From Paracoccus mutanolyticus (GTDB lineage: Bacteria; Pseudomonadota; Alphaproteobacteria; Rhodobacterales; Rhodobacteraceae): a stretch of DNA of 64,000 bases. Position 1 is the first letter of the stretch. Every line of letters starts with the position of its first letter. Below are positions 1-8,510 of the stretch, piece after piece. Under the pieces are notes generated by a model, which saw only the letters and a list, made by a program, of their open reading frames with translations, did no database searches and was not told the DNA's origin. The position numbers and the translations under genes are program-made. Location of the stretch: the NCBI RefSeq assembly GCF_003285265.1, contig NZ_CP030239.1:682001-746000 (forward strand), given 5' to 3'.

Positions 1-1215
1 GGTGCGGCCAAAGACCAGCGCCTCGTCGGCATCCGTCAGTTCGGCGCAGCGCAGCAGGGTAAAGGCCCCGCCGCCGCCCGCCTGGTGGATCGCCCGCGCC
101 AGCGTCAGCTTGCCGGTCCCTGTCTCGCCCTCGATCAGCAGGGGCAGGGCTCGCGGCGCCAGCGCCGCCGCCCGCGCCAGGACCTGGGCCATCGCAGGGT
201 CCTCGCCCGCGAGTTCCGCCAGGGCGGGCGGCAGGCGCGGCGGTTGCGCAAGCCGTGGCGCGGGGCGGGTCGCCTGCCGGCGCGGCTCGATCGCATGGGC
301 GAACAGGCGGTGGCCGTCGCGCGTCTCGATGAAGCGCTCGGCGGCGGGACGCTGGCGGGTCAGGTCGTCCAGCCGGTCCAGCCGGACGCCCAAGAAATCC
401 GACACCGGCCGCCCGATCAGCGCGCCGGCGTCCCGCCAGTCGATCCCCGCCGCCCGCGCCATCAGCCGCGCCGCGTTGTGGGTCATGCCGATCACCCGCC
501 CCGCCCCGTCCAGCGAGATCGCGGCCTCGGGATCCACGTCCAGGAAATCGGGGCTGCCGGACAGGCGCAGCACCCATTCGCGGCGGCTTTCGGCCATGAT
601 GTTGGCCATCTCGATCCGCCGCACGGACTGCCGCACCAGGTTCAGCGCCAGGCTCTGGCTGGCCTTGGGCCGGGGCGAGGACAAAAGCGAGATGTCCAGC
701 ACGGCGGCCAGCGCCCCGCGCGAATCGTAGATCGGCGCGGCGGTGCAGCTCAGCCCGCCATGCGTCACGTCGAAATGGTCGTCCTGGTGGATCACCAGCG
801 CCTCGCCCGTCTCGATGCAGGCGCCAAGCGCGCAGGTGCCGGCGCGCGCCTCGGACCATTCCGCGCCAAGGTAAAGGCCCGACCGGCGCAAGGCCGCCTT
901 TTGCGCCTCGTCGCCCAGGTATTCGACCGTCACCCCGGCGCGGTCGGCCAGCATCAGCACATAGTTCTGCCCGGCGACCAGCGCATAGAGGTTCTCGATG
1001 CCCGAGCGGGCGATGGCGATCAGCTCCTCGCTGCGCTGCCGGTGCAGGCGCAGTTCGGCGGCGGGCAGGATATAGGCCTCGGACCGGGCCGAGGGGTCCA
1101 GCCGGTGCTTTTCCAGGCAGCGCAGCCAGCTTTGCACGACCGCGCTGTCGCGCGCGGCGGGACCGCCCTGCGAGACGGTCTCGATCTCGCGGATATGGCG
1201 CAGGTCGCTGTCCAT
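1..1215 (-). CDS. AcoR-like sigma-54-dependent transcriptional activator (partial)
   Basis: This is an enhancer-binding activator for sigma-54 RNA polymerase. The visible 405 residues begin MDSDLRHIREIE. They contain a GAF-like sensory region (about residues 50-190), a PAS-like segment (about 220-330) and the start of the AAA+ domain with Walker A GETGTGK near residue 362. The C-terminal ATPase remainder and the Fis-type helix-turn-helix lie beyond the window edge. The order GAF-PAS-AAA+ is that of the AcoR family, which controls acetoin or other alcohol/ketone catabolism. The gene is divergent from the flavin monooxygenase at 1494, its likely target. The inducer cannot be read from the sequence. 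Confidence 0.85.
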   Translation of the reverse strand, partial: MDSDLRHIREIETVSQGGPAARDSAVVQSWLRCLEKHRLDPSARSEAYILPAAELRLHRQRSEELIAIARSGIENLYALVAGQNYVLMLADRAGVTVEYLGDEAQKAALRRSGLYLGAEWSEARAGTCALGACIETGEALVIHQDDHFDVTHGGLSCTAAPIYDSRGALAAVLDISLLSSPRPKASQSLALNLVRQSVRRIEMANIMAESRREWVLRLSGSPDFLDVDPEAAISLDGAGRVIGMTHNAARLMARAAGIDWRDAGALIGRPVSDFLGVRLDRLDDLTRQRPAAERFIETRDGHRLFAHAIEPRRQATRPAPRLAQPPRLPPALAELAGEDPAMAQVLARAAALAPRALPLLIEGETGTGKLTLARAIHQAGGGGAFTLLRCAELTDADEALVFGRT

Positions 1216-1290
1216 CCTCTCCTCCCCAGGAACGGCGGCAGCGCAAGCCTAGCAGCATGGCCGGGGCGCTGGGAATGGGCTTGCGCCGCA

Positions 1291-1314
1291 CCTGTGGCAC
1301 GCCGATGCCACAGG
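1291..1314. promoter_or_regulatory. perfect 9-bp inverted repeat, candidate enhancer site for the AcoR-like activator
   Basis: CCTGTGGCA and TGCCACAGG are separated by 6 bases in the 278-bp divergent intergenic region. A second partial copy (GTGCCAC...GCCACAGG) follows at about 1314-1333. Activators of this class bind such dyads 80-200 bp upstream of their promoter, and this dyad lies about 180 bp before the monooxygenase start. A weak -24/-12 match (GG at 1383-1384, GC at 1395-1396, correct 10-bp gap, poor flanks) lies between dyad and gene. The regulatory role is inferred. Confidence 0.5.
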
Positions 1315-1493
1315 TGCCACGGGCCGCGCCACAGGCGAGCCTGCCAAGCCATTGATTCCATGACGGGGGGCATCGTGGCGCTTGGCCACACCCCGGCCCG
1401 CGCTAGCCTGTTCCCACCGATCGGACCGGGCCCGCCCAGCCGATCCGCCGCCCTTGGGAGGGGGCGGCGCCATCCAAGCAAAGGGAGGATACC

Positions 1494-3293
1494 ATGCTTG
1501 ATTCGACCCATCCGCAGTTGGCCGCACTGGTCGGCGACCTCGAACGCGCGCTGGTCGCGCAGGACCCGGACACGGTGGCCGACCTGTTCCTGGAAAACGG
1601 CTTCTGGCGCGACCTTGCGGCCTTCACCTGGAACCTCAAGACCTGCGAGGGGCGCGACCAGATCCGCGCCATGGCCGCCGCGCAACTGCCCGCCATCGCG
1701 CCGCAGTCGCTGCAGCTCGACCCCGCCGAAAAGATCACCGAGGCCGATGGCGTGGCCGAGGGCTGGCTGGTCCTGGAAACCGCCACGGGCCGCGGCGTCG
1801 GCTATATCCGCATGAAGGACGGGCGGATCTGGACGCTGCTGACCACGCTGCACGAACTCAAGGGCCATGAGGAGCCCCGCAAGCTGCGCCGCCCGATGGG
1901 GGCCGAGCACGGCCACGATCCGAACCGCAAGACCTGGAAGGAAAGGCGCGAGGACGAGGCCCGGCGGCTGGGCTATGAGGAGCAGCCCTATGTGCTGGTG
2001 ATCGGCGGCGGTCAGGGCGGCATCGCTCTGGGGGCCCGGCTGCGCCAGCTGGGCGTGCCGACGATCATCGTCGATCGCCACGAACGCCCGGGCGACCAGT
2101 GGCGCAAGCGCTACAAGTCGCTGTGCCTGCACGACCCGGTCTGGTACGACCACCTGCCCTATATCCCCTTCCCCGACAACTGGCCGGTGTTCGCGCCCAA
2201 GGACAAGATCGGCGACTGGCTGGAGATGTACACCAAGGTCATGGAACTGAACTACTGGTCCTCGACCACCGCCAAGTCGGCGCAGTATGACGAGGCCAAG
2301 GGCGAATGGACCGTGGTCGTCGACCGCAACGGCGAGGAAGTCACCCTGCATCCCAGGCAGCTGGTGCTGGCGACCGGCATGTCGGGCAAGCCCAATATTC
2401 CGGTCATCCCCGGACAGGACGTGTTCCGGGGCGAACAGCAGCACTCCAGCCAGCACCCCGGCCCAGACGCCTATCGCGGCAAGAAGGTGGTGGTGATCGG
2501 CTCGAACAACTCGGCCCACGACATCTGCGCGGCGCTTTGGGAACATGGGGCGGACGTGACCATGGTGCAGCGGTCCTCGACCCATATCGTCAGGTCCGAC
2601 AGCCTGATGGAGGTCTGCCTGGGCGGGCTTTATTCCGAACAGGCCCTGGCGAACGGCATCACCCATGACAAGGCGGACATGATCTTTGCCTCGATCCCCT
2701 ACAAGATCATGCACACCTTCCATGTCCCGCAGTATGACGAGATCAAGCGCCGCGACGCCGAGTTCTATGCCGCACTGGAAAAGGCGGGCTTCATGCTGGA
2801 TTTCGGCGACGACGACTCCGGGCTGTTCATGAAATACCTGCGCCGCGGCTCGGGCTATTACATCGACGTGGGCGCCTGCGATCTGGTCATCGACGGCTCG
2901 ATCAAGCTGCAATCGGGCAAGGGCATCAGCCACCTGACCGAAAATGCCGTGGTGCTGGATGACGGCACCGAACTGCCTGCCGATCTGGTGGTCTATGCGA
3001 CGGGCTACGGGTCCATGAACGGCTGGGCGGCCGATCTGATCAGCCAGGAGGTCGCGGACAAGGTCGGCAAGTGCTGGGGCCTGGGTTCGGACACCACCAA
3101 GGACCCCGGCCCATGGGAGGGCGAGCAGCGCAACATGTGGAAGCCCACGATGCAGGAGGGGCTTTGGTTTCACGGCGGCAACCTGCACCAGTCGCGGCAT
3201 TATTCGCGCTATCTGGCCTTGCAGTTGAAGGCCCGGCAGGCGGGGATCGACACGCCCGTCTGGGGGCTGGAGCCGCCGCACCACCTGAAGTGA
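1494..3293 (+). CDS. SnoaL-fused flavin-containing monooxygenase
   Basis: This 599-residue protein has an N-terminal SnoaL/NTF2-like domain (about residues 1-140) joined to a two-dinucleotide-binding-domain monooxygenase. The FAD motif VIGGGQGGIALG lies near residue 167, and the NADPH Rossmann motif VVVIGSNNSAHD near 331. A late ATGYG motif (VVYATGYGS) is typical of FMO and Baeyer-Villiger-type enzymes. It probably oxygenates a ketone, amine or similar small substrate in the cytoplasm. The start is supported by AAGGGAGGA seven bases upstream. The divergent AcoR-like gene and intervening dyad suggest sigma-54-dependent induction. The substrate is unknown. Confidence 0.85.
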   Translation: MLDSTHPQLAALVGDLERALVAQDPDTVADLFLENGFWRDLAAFTWNLKTCEGRDQIRAMAAAQLPAIAPQSLQLDPAEKITEADGVAEGWLVLETATGRGVGYIRMKDGRIWTLLTTLHELKGHEEPRKLRRPMGAEHGHDPNRKTWKERREDEARRLGYEEQPYVLVIGGGQGGIALGARLRQLGVPTIIVDRHERPGDQWRKRYKSLCLHDPVWYDHLPYIPFPDNWPVFAPKDKIGDWLEMYTKVMELNYWSSTTAKSAQYDEAKGEWTVVVDRNGEEVTLHPRQLVLATGMSGKPNIPVIPGQDVFRGEQQHSSQHPGPDAYRGKKVVVIGSNNSAHDICAALWEHGADVTMVQRSSTHIVRSDSLMEVCLGGLYSEQALANGITHDKADMIFASIPYKIMHTFHVPQYDEIKRRDAEFYAALEKAGFMLDFGDDDSGLFMKYLRRGSGYYIDVGACDLVIDGSIKLQSGKGISHLTENAVVLDDGTELPADLVVYATGYGSMNGWAADLISQEVADKVGKCWGLGSDTTKDPGPWEGEQRNMWKPTMQEGLWFHGGNLHQSRHYSRYLALQLKARQAGIDTPVWGLEPPHHLK

Positions 3294-3367
3294 CCAGGCA
3301 TGCCGCGGCCCTTGCCGGGGTCGCGGCATCCAGGCGGTGCTGCCGGCATCGTGGATGTCTGGGGGAA

Positions 3368-3451
3368 TGGTGGGCGACCCTGGAATCGAACCAGGCATGG
3401 GTCTCCCCGGCGGAGTTACAGTCCGCTGCCGCACCTTGCAGCACGTCGCCC
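3368..3451 (-). tRNA. tRNA-Tyr (anticodon GTA)
   Basis: Read on the minus strand the gene starts GGGCGAC and ends GTCGCCC-ACCA, a perfect 7-bp acceptor stem with encoded CCA. The anticodon loop reads CTGTAAC (anticodon GTA). A long variable arm, as expected for class II tRNA-Tyr, and the T-loop GTTCGATTC are visible. Confidence 0.95.
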
Positions 3452-3610
3452 GCCGAACGCCTCGGCGTGCGGGGTGATTACCGGCAGCGCGCGGGGGCGT
3501 CAAGCGGGATGGTGCGAAAAATGCGCGCCCGGGGATGGGAGAGCGCCGGGGCAGCAATCTTGCATTCCGCCGCGATTTCTGCGCAACCCATCCCAAAGCA
3601 AAGGTGCGCC

Positions 3611-4408
3611 ATGGCCGAGAAACCGCAAAAGACCAAGAAGCCCGCCTGGGTCATCGACAAGGAACGCGCCCGGCGGGCGGCGGCGGCCGAAACGGTCTGG
3701 CTGTTCGGCCTGCATGCCGTCCGCGATGCCCTGGCAAACCCGGCGCGGGACAAGCTGCGGCTGGTCGTCACGCAGAACGCGCTGGACCGGCTCGGCCCCC
3801 TGCCCGAGGGGATCGAGCCCGAGATCTCGGATGCGCGGACCTTCGACAAGCTGGTGCCGCTGCCCCCCGAAAGCGTCCACCAGGGCGCCGCGCTTGAGGT
3901 GAAGCCGCTGAAATGGGGCGGGCTTGCCGACCTTGCGCTGGGGGGCGCGGGCAAGCCGCTGCTGGTCGCGCTGGACCGGGTCACGGACCCCCACAACGTC
4001 GGCGCGATCCTGCGCTCGGCCGAGGTCTTTGGCGCGCGCGCGGTCATTGCCCCGTCGCGCCACGCCGCGCCGGAAACCGGGGCTCTGGCCAAGACCGCCT
4101 CGGGCGCGCTGGAACGCCAGCCCTATCTGCGGGTCGGCAACCTGGCCGATACGCTGATCGAACTGCGCGACATGGGCTATGTCATCCTGGGCCTGGACGG
4201 CACCGGCACCGAAACCCTGCCCGAGGCGCTGGATGCCCTGCCCGGCCGGGCGCTGTGCCTGGTTCTGGGGGCCGAGGGGCCGGGCCTGCGCGAACGCACC
4301 CGCGAGACCTGCGACCGGATCGTGCGCATCCCCTTTGCGGCCGAGTTCGGCTCGCTCAACGTCTCGAACGCGGCGGCGGTCGCGCTGTACGCCGCTTCAC
4401 GGGCCTGA
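3611..4408 (+). CDS. rlmB: 23S rRNA (guanosine-2'-O)-methyltransferase RlmB
   Basis: This 265-residue SpoU/TrmH-family SPOUT methyltransferase methylates the ribose of G2251 in 23S rRNA using SAM. A short N-terminal substrate-binding domain begins FGLHAVRDAL near residue 33. The three family motifs are present: DRVTDPHNVGAILRSAEVFG near 120, VLGAEGPGL near 217, and the C-terminal IPFAAEFGSLNVSNAAAVAL. I chose the ATG at 3611 because it gives the lysine-rich N-terminus usual in Rhodobacterales. The gene stands next to tRNA-Tyr in the opposite orientation. Confidence 0.92.
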   Translation: MAEKPQKTKKPAWVIDKERARRAAAAETVWLFGLHAVRDALANPARDKLRLVVTQNALDRLGPLPEGIEPEISDARTFDKLVPLPPESVHQGAALEVKPLKWGGLADLALGGAGKPLLVALDRVTDPHNVGAILRSAEVFGARAVIAPSRHAAPETGALAKTASGALERQPYLRVGNLADTLIELRDMGYVILGLDGTGTETLPEALDALPGRALCLVLGAEGPGLRERTRETCDRIVRIPFAAEFGSLNVSNAAAVALYAASRA

Positions 4409-4509
4409 GCGCCCGGATCACAACCCGATCATAAGATCGCCGCCCCGGTTGAGAATCGGCGGGCGATTTGCCAGATCCGGCGACAGGAACCCGCTTGGCA
4501 GACCGACCC

Positions 4510-4923
4510 ATGATCCGCACCACCGCCCTTGCCCTTGTGCTGACGTTTCCCGCGCTGGGGGCGCTTGCGCAGGACTGGGCGCTGGATGGAATCGACCCGG
4601 TGGCCTACGGCACCCAGGGGGCCGCAGTTCCGGGCCGGTCGGACATCGTGACATTGTGGCGCGGCAAGACCTGGCACTTCCTGTCCGAACAGATCCGCAA
4701 TCTGTTCGAGGCCAACCCCCGCGCCTATGCGCCGGCGCTTGGTGGGCTGTGCGTCGTGGCCCTGTCCGAGGGCCGGTCCGAGCCGGGAAACCCGCGCTAC
4801 TTTGCGGTGGTGGACCAAAAGACCTATCTTTTGCGATCCCGAAAGGCCAAGGAACGCTTTCTGGCCGATCCGCAGCATATCCTTGAACAGGCCAAGGCGG
4901 TCTGGGTGCGTCTGAAGCAATAA
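4510..4923 (+). CDS. exported YHS-domain-like protein
   Basis: This 137-residue protein has a clear Sec signal peptide (MIRTTALALVLTFPALGALA, cleaved before QDWAL). The mature part reads DGIDPVAYGTQGAAVPG and GKTWHFLSEQIRNLFEANP, then a GGLCVVALSEG segment. That is the pattern of small periplasmic YHS domain proteins, which are suspected to bind metal or act in envelope maintenance. No enzyme motif is visible and the exact function is unknown. Confidence 0.7.
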   Translation: MIRTTALALVLTFPALGALAQDWALDGIDPVAYGTQGAAVPGRSDIVTLWRGKTWHFLSEQIRNLFEANPRAYAPALGGLCVVALSEGRSEPGNPRYFAVVDQKTYLLRSRKAKERFLADPQHILEQAKAVWVRLKQ

Positions 4924-5036
4924 CTCCTCACTTTATCGCGAGAGGGGTGGAACCTTTCGGCCACAGTGTGCATTTATTTCGTGAACATGGGCACGGAACG
5001 CTCGTGTTCAGATCACTGTCCCTCGTTCCGCGACTT

Positions 5037-5070
5037 GCGCCCGGCCAGACTTCTGGACCGGGCGCTTTTT
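5037..5070 (+). terminator. rho-independent terminator, possibly ending a small RNA
   Basis: GCGCCCGG pairs with CCGGGCGC across a 13-base loop and is followed by TTTTT. It lies 114 bases after the YHS stop and 39 bases before the next start. Upstream, 4980-5031 can form competing hairpins (TGAACA/TGTTCA and CGGAACG/CGTTCCG). That fits either a leader attenuator for the CoA-binding gene or an independent short RNA. Confidence 0.75.
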
Positions 5071-5108
5071 ATATGCCACTTTAGATTGAGATCTGGGGGA
5101 GGATCACA

Positions 5109-5561
5109 ATGAATTTCGCTGTTCTCAAGGATATCGGCTCATCGCCGATGGACGACGACATTGCACGAATCGCCCGTGAAACAAGGTCCATCGCCATGGT
5201 GGGCCTGTCTCCGAACGAGTTGCGCCCCGCTTGGGGTGTGGCGCGTTACCTGAAATCGCAGGGCTTCCGGGTCATTCCGGTCAATCCCAGCCACGCGGGA
5301 TCGCGGCTGCTGGACGAAGAGGTCTATCCCGACCTCGCCTCGATCCCGGCCGAGGCGCGAATCGACATGGTGGACATCTTCCGCCGCTCGGACGCGGTGC
5401 CCGCCATCGTCGAGGAGGCGGTCGCCTGCCTGCCGCATCTGCGCACGATCTGGATGCAGCTTGGCATCCTGCATCCCGAGGCGGCCGAGCGCGGCCGCCG
5501 CCACGGTCTGACGGTGATCGAGGATCGCTGCCCCAAGATCGAGTTTCCGCGCTATCTCTGA
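5109..5561 (+). CDS. CoA-binding domain protein (YccU type)
   Basis: This 150-residue single-domain protein has the CoA-binding Rossmann-like fold. After a short lead it reads SIAMVGLSPNELRPAWGVARYL, then VIPVNPSH and DMVDIFRRSDAVPAIVEEA, and ends with the ADP-binding ILHPEAAERGRRHGLTVIEDRCPKIE block. The family resembles the CoA-binding domain of succinyl-CoA synthetases, but its cellular role is unknown. The ATG at 5109 is preceded by a strong GGGGGAGGA box. A terminator lies just upstream, so it has its own promoter or reads through an attenuator. Confidence 0.82.
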   Translation: MNFAVLKDIGSSPMDDDIARIARETRSIAMVGLSPNELRPAWGVARYLKSQGFRVIPVNPSHAGSRLLDEEVYPDLASIPAEARIDMVDIFRRSDAVPAIVEEAVACLPHLRTIWMQLGILHPEAAERGRRHGLTVIEDRCPKIEFPRYL

Positions 5562-5575
5562 CGCGGAACACCCCC

Positions 5576-6594
5576 TTAGTAAGCGGTATAAAGCCCTTCG
5601 TAGATCGGGCCCAGCGTGTCCACCTCGAACAGCGAGCTGACCGAGGTGCCGTTCCAGATATTCAGGATGGCCTGGGCAAACATCGGCGCGGTGGGCACGA
5701 TGCGGATGTTGCTGGCGTTGCGGACCGGCTCGGTCGGCTCGATGGAATCGGTGATGACCAGCGTCTTCATGACCGATTTCTGCACCCGCTCGACCGCGGG
5801 GCCGGACAGAACGCCATGGGTGATATAGGCGTGGACCTCGGTCGCGCCGTGCTGGGTCAGGACCTCGGCCGCCTTGCAAAGCGTGCCGGCCGTGTCGCAG
5901 ATGTCGTCGACGATGATGCAGGTCTTGCCGCTGACGTCGCCGATCACGGTCATTTCGGCGATCTCGCCCGGCTTCTCGCGGCGCTTGTCCACGATGGCCA
6001 GGGGGGCACCGATCCGCTGCGCGAGTTCCCGGGCGCGCGCCACGCCACCCACGTCGGGGGAAATCACCATCAGGTCCGACATCCGGTCGCGGAAATGATG
6101 CTGGATATCCAGCGCAAAGACCGGCGCGGCATAAAGGTTGTCCACCGGGATGTCGAAGAACCCCTGGATCTGCGCCGCGTGCAGGTCCAGCGTCAGCACC
6201 CGGTCCACGCCCGCCTCGGTCAGCAGGTCGCGACCAGCTTGGCGCTGATCGGCGTGCGGGCCTTGGCGCGACGGTCCTGCCGCGCATAGCCGAAATAGGG
6301 AATGACCGCCGTAATGCGCGACGCCGAGGACCGGCGCAGCGCATCGGTCATGATCAGCAGCTCCATCAGGTTGTCGTTCGCCGGGTTCGAGGTGGACTGG
6401 ATGATGAACATGTCCTCGCCCCGGACGTTCTCATAGACCTCGACGAAGATTTCCTGGTCGTTGAACCGCTCGACCCGTGCCTCGATGGGGGCCACGTTCA
6501 TGCCGCGGTGCATGGACATCCGGCGGGCGATGGCGTTGGCCAGGGGCCGGTTGGCGTTGCCCGCGATCAGCTTGGGTTCGGTCATGGCCGGCAT
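5576..6594 (-). CDS. prs: ribose-phosphate pyrophosphokinase, frameshifted in this sequence
   Basis: The enzyme makes PRPP from ribose 5-phosphate and ATP for nucleotide, histidine and tryptophan synthesis. The N-terminal part (from 6594) carries [16 protein letters not shown] and the catalytic-flap segment [15 protein letters not shown]. The C-terminal part carries [30 protein letters not shown] and the PRPP loop [15 protein letters not shown]. The frame breaks near 6229: GCGACCTGCTG stands where GCGGACCTGCTG would keep it open, so one G is missing. Everything else is full length (about 339 codons). prs is practically essential, so a sequencing error is the likely cause. The start could instead be the internal ATG at 6585. 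Confidence 0.93.
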
Positions 6595-6679
6595 GGCTGG
6601 CTCCGTATAAGGCTGGATTCGTGTGATTGCGCCTCGCTTATCAGCAAGCTAGCTTGCCCGCAAACCCCGGAGGCCCCGC

Positions 6680-7279
6680 ATGGCGCATATCGACTATTAC
6701 CTGGGCACATTCAGCCCCTACTGCTATCTGGCCGGCGACCAGCTGGAACAGATCGCCCAGCGGCATGGCGCGACGATCACCTACAAGCCGCTGGACCTGT
6801 GGCAGTTGTTCGACCGCACCGGCGGCACGCGCCCGGCGGCGCGCCACCAGAACCGCCTGGACTATCGCGCCCAAGACCTGCCGCGCCTGGCCGAGCACCT
6901 GGGCCTGCCCTTCAACCTGAAGCCGGCCTTCATGCCGGTGAACGGCGCGCCGTCGTCCTATGCGGTGATCGCGGCGCAGAAGGCGGGGGGCGGCGATCTG
7001 GGCGGGCTGGTTCGCAGCTTCCTGCGCGCGGTCTGGGCCGAGGATCAGGACATCGCCGATGACGCCGTGATCCGCGCCAAGCTTAAGGACGCGGGGTTCG
7101 ACCCGGAGCTTGCCAATTCCGGCCTGTTCGTGGGCGCCCAGGTCTATGAGCGCAACCTGGAGGATGCCATCGAGGCCGGGGCCTTCGGCGCCCCCTTCTA
7201 CATCGTGCGCGAGACGGACCAGCGGTTTTGGGGCCAGGATCGGCTGGCGTTTCTGGACAGGCACCTGGCGCGCCTATGA
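6680..7279 (+). CDS. 2-hydroxychromene-2-carboxylate isomerase-like DsbA-fold protein
   Basis: The 199 residues have the thioredoxin/DsbA-like fold of HCCA isomerases (glutathione S-transferase kappa relatives). The N-terminus DYYLGTFSPYCYL places a serine where DsbA has its first active-site cysteine. FGAPFYIV holds the cis-proline, and FWGQDRLAFLDRHL is the usual C-terminal motif. In naphthalene pathways the enzyme isomerises HCCA using glutathione; here no aromatic catabolic genes are adjacent and the real substrate is unknown. It overlaps the next gene by ATGA and is probably co-translated with it. Confidence 0.85.
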   Translation: MAHIDYYLGTFSPYCYLAGDQLEQIAQRHGATITYKPLDLWQLFDRTGGTRPAARHQNRLDYRAQDLPRLAEHLGLPFNLKPAFMPVNGAPSSYAVIAAQKAGGGDLGGLVRSFLRAVWAEDQDIADDAVIRAKLKDAGFDPELANSGLFVGAQVYERNLEDAIEAGAFGAPFYIVRETDQRFWGQDRLAFLDRHLARL

Positions 7280-8032
7280 CCGGGCTGCACCTGCGGACAT
7301 GGCCGGGCGCGCAGGACCGCCCGGCGCTGGCGCTGCATTGCATGATGGGCAACGCGAGCTACTGGGGCCCGATCGCCGCAGGGCTGGCGGATCTGGTGCA
7401 GGTGACGGCCCCGGACCTGCCCGGCCACGGCCAGAGCCCCGACTGGCCCGGCGAGCCGCCGGATTTCCACACCCATGTCACCCGGCAGGTGGCGCCCCTG
7501 ATCACCCGTCCGCTGGACCTGATCGGCCACAGCCTGGGCGCCACGGTCGCCCTGCGCATCGCGGTCGGTGCGCCCGAGGCCGTGCGCAGCCTGACCCTGA
7601 TCGAGCCCGTGCTGTTCGCCGCCGCGCCCGAGGCCGGAAACGACGGCCTGCTGGAGGAGATCCAAGCCCTGGCCGAGGCCGGCCGACCCGAAGACGCAGC
7701 CCGCCGTTTCCTGGAGGTCTGGGGCGGCATCGACTGGGACCTGTAGAACGTCGATGGGCGATCCCCAGAACCCGGCAGATCGGCCCGACACCAAAGACGC
7801 CACGGTGATCGTCGAGAAATGCGATCATTTGCGGAACGCGGCTGGTCGAGCTGCGCCGGTGCTGATCATATGGGTGGCGATTCGCCCCCGGTCATTCCCG
7901 CGATCGCGGATGCTCGCCGCGCGCCTGCCGGATGTCGGGCGGGCGACGGTGCCGGGAGCCGCGCATATGCTGCCGATCACCCATCCGGGACCCGTCACCG
8001 ACCTGATCCGCCTGAACCTGGAACGCAGTTGA
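7276..8032 (+). pseudogene. alpha/beta hydrolase, frame broken at several points
   Basis: The first 155 residues read as a normal alpha/beta hydrolase: HCMMGNASYWGPIAAGL, APDLPGHGQS, and the nucleophile elbow LIGHSLGATVALRIA. After DWDL a stop appears at 7744. Later pieces of the same protein lie in other frames: VIVEKCDHL, then PVLII with GGDSPPVIPAIAD in a shifted frame, then RLPDVGRATVPGAAHMLPITHPGP with the catalytic His. At least three indels are needed to join them. Either decay or sequence error is possible; the dense breaks with otherwise conserved coding favour error. Translation would couple to the upstream isomerase. Confidence 0.75.
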
Positions 8033-8066
8033 ACCCGGTGGGCCGGGGCCCTCCTGTCCCTCGGCG

Positions 8067-8414
8067 TCAGTCCACGTCGAAATCCGTGACGTGGCGGACC
8101 GCTCCGATGGCCATCCAGCCGACCCGGACACGGGCCACGCGGGTATCGCCCCAGGTGCGGAACTCGACCACGAAGCCTTCGGCGTCGATGTCAATGGCCT
8201 GAACATCGGCGCGCTGGTTGCCGCCGACCGAGATGTCCCACATCGTCAGCGAGACATGGACCACGGGCGGCCGCACGAAGGCTTCGTCAAATCGGATGTG
8301 GCGCCGCTCGGTGCGGGGTCCCTGCCCCGTCCAAAGCGGGCCGTCTGTTTCAAATCCCGAAAAATGGACAATGCCGTTCGCAACGCCGACGGCAAAATGA
8401 TCGAAACGGTGCAA
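8067..8414 (-). CDS. H-type lectin domain protein
   Basis: This 115-residue protein consists almost wholly of an H-type lectin domain, as in snail agglutinins and discoidins. Conserved blocks are VHFSGFETDGPLWTGQGPR, RPPVVHVSLTMWDI, NQRADVQAIDID, GFVVEFRTWGDTRVARVRV and a final WMAIG. The family binds N-acetylgalactosamine or similar sugars as hexamers. No signal peptide is visible, so how it would meet a glycan is unclear. It stands alone, downstream of the ATPase operon and in the same direction. Confidence 0.82.
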   Translation of the reverse strand: MHRFDHFAVGVANGIVHFSGFETDGPLWTGQGPRTERRHIRFDEAFVRPPVVHVSLTMWDISVGGNQRADVQAIDIDAEGFVVEFRTWGDTRVARVRVGWMAIGAVRHVTDFDVD

Positions 8415-8459
8415 ACGCCTGCCTCCTTTCCCCGATAATGAAGCGGAATATGCATGTGA

Positions 8460-8492
8460 TAAAGCCCCGGACTGGCCGGGGCTTCATGTTTT
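8460..8492. terminator. bidirectional hairpin after the F1-ATPase operon
   Basis: AAGCCCCGG and CCGGGGCTT form a 9-bp stem with a 5-base loop. On the minus strand it follows atpC by about 20 bases; a run of T (8489-8493) follows it on the plus strand. Confidence 0.7.
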
Positions 8493-8510
8493 TGCCTCGA
8501 ATTTAAGACG

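Noticed and set aside
1020..3596. A very long open frame on the minus strand across the monooxygenase gene
   Set aside because: It is the antisense shadow of a GC-rich gene; the plus-strand product has complete FAD and NADPH motifs and a good ribosome binding site.
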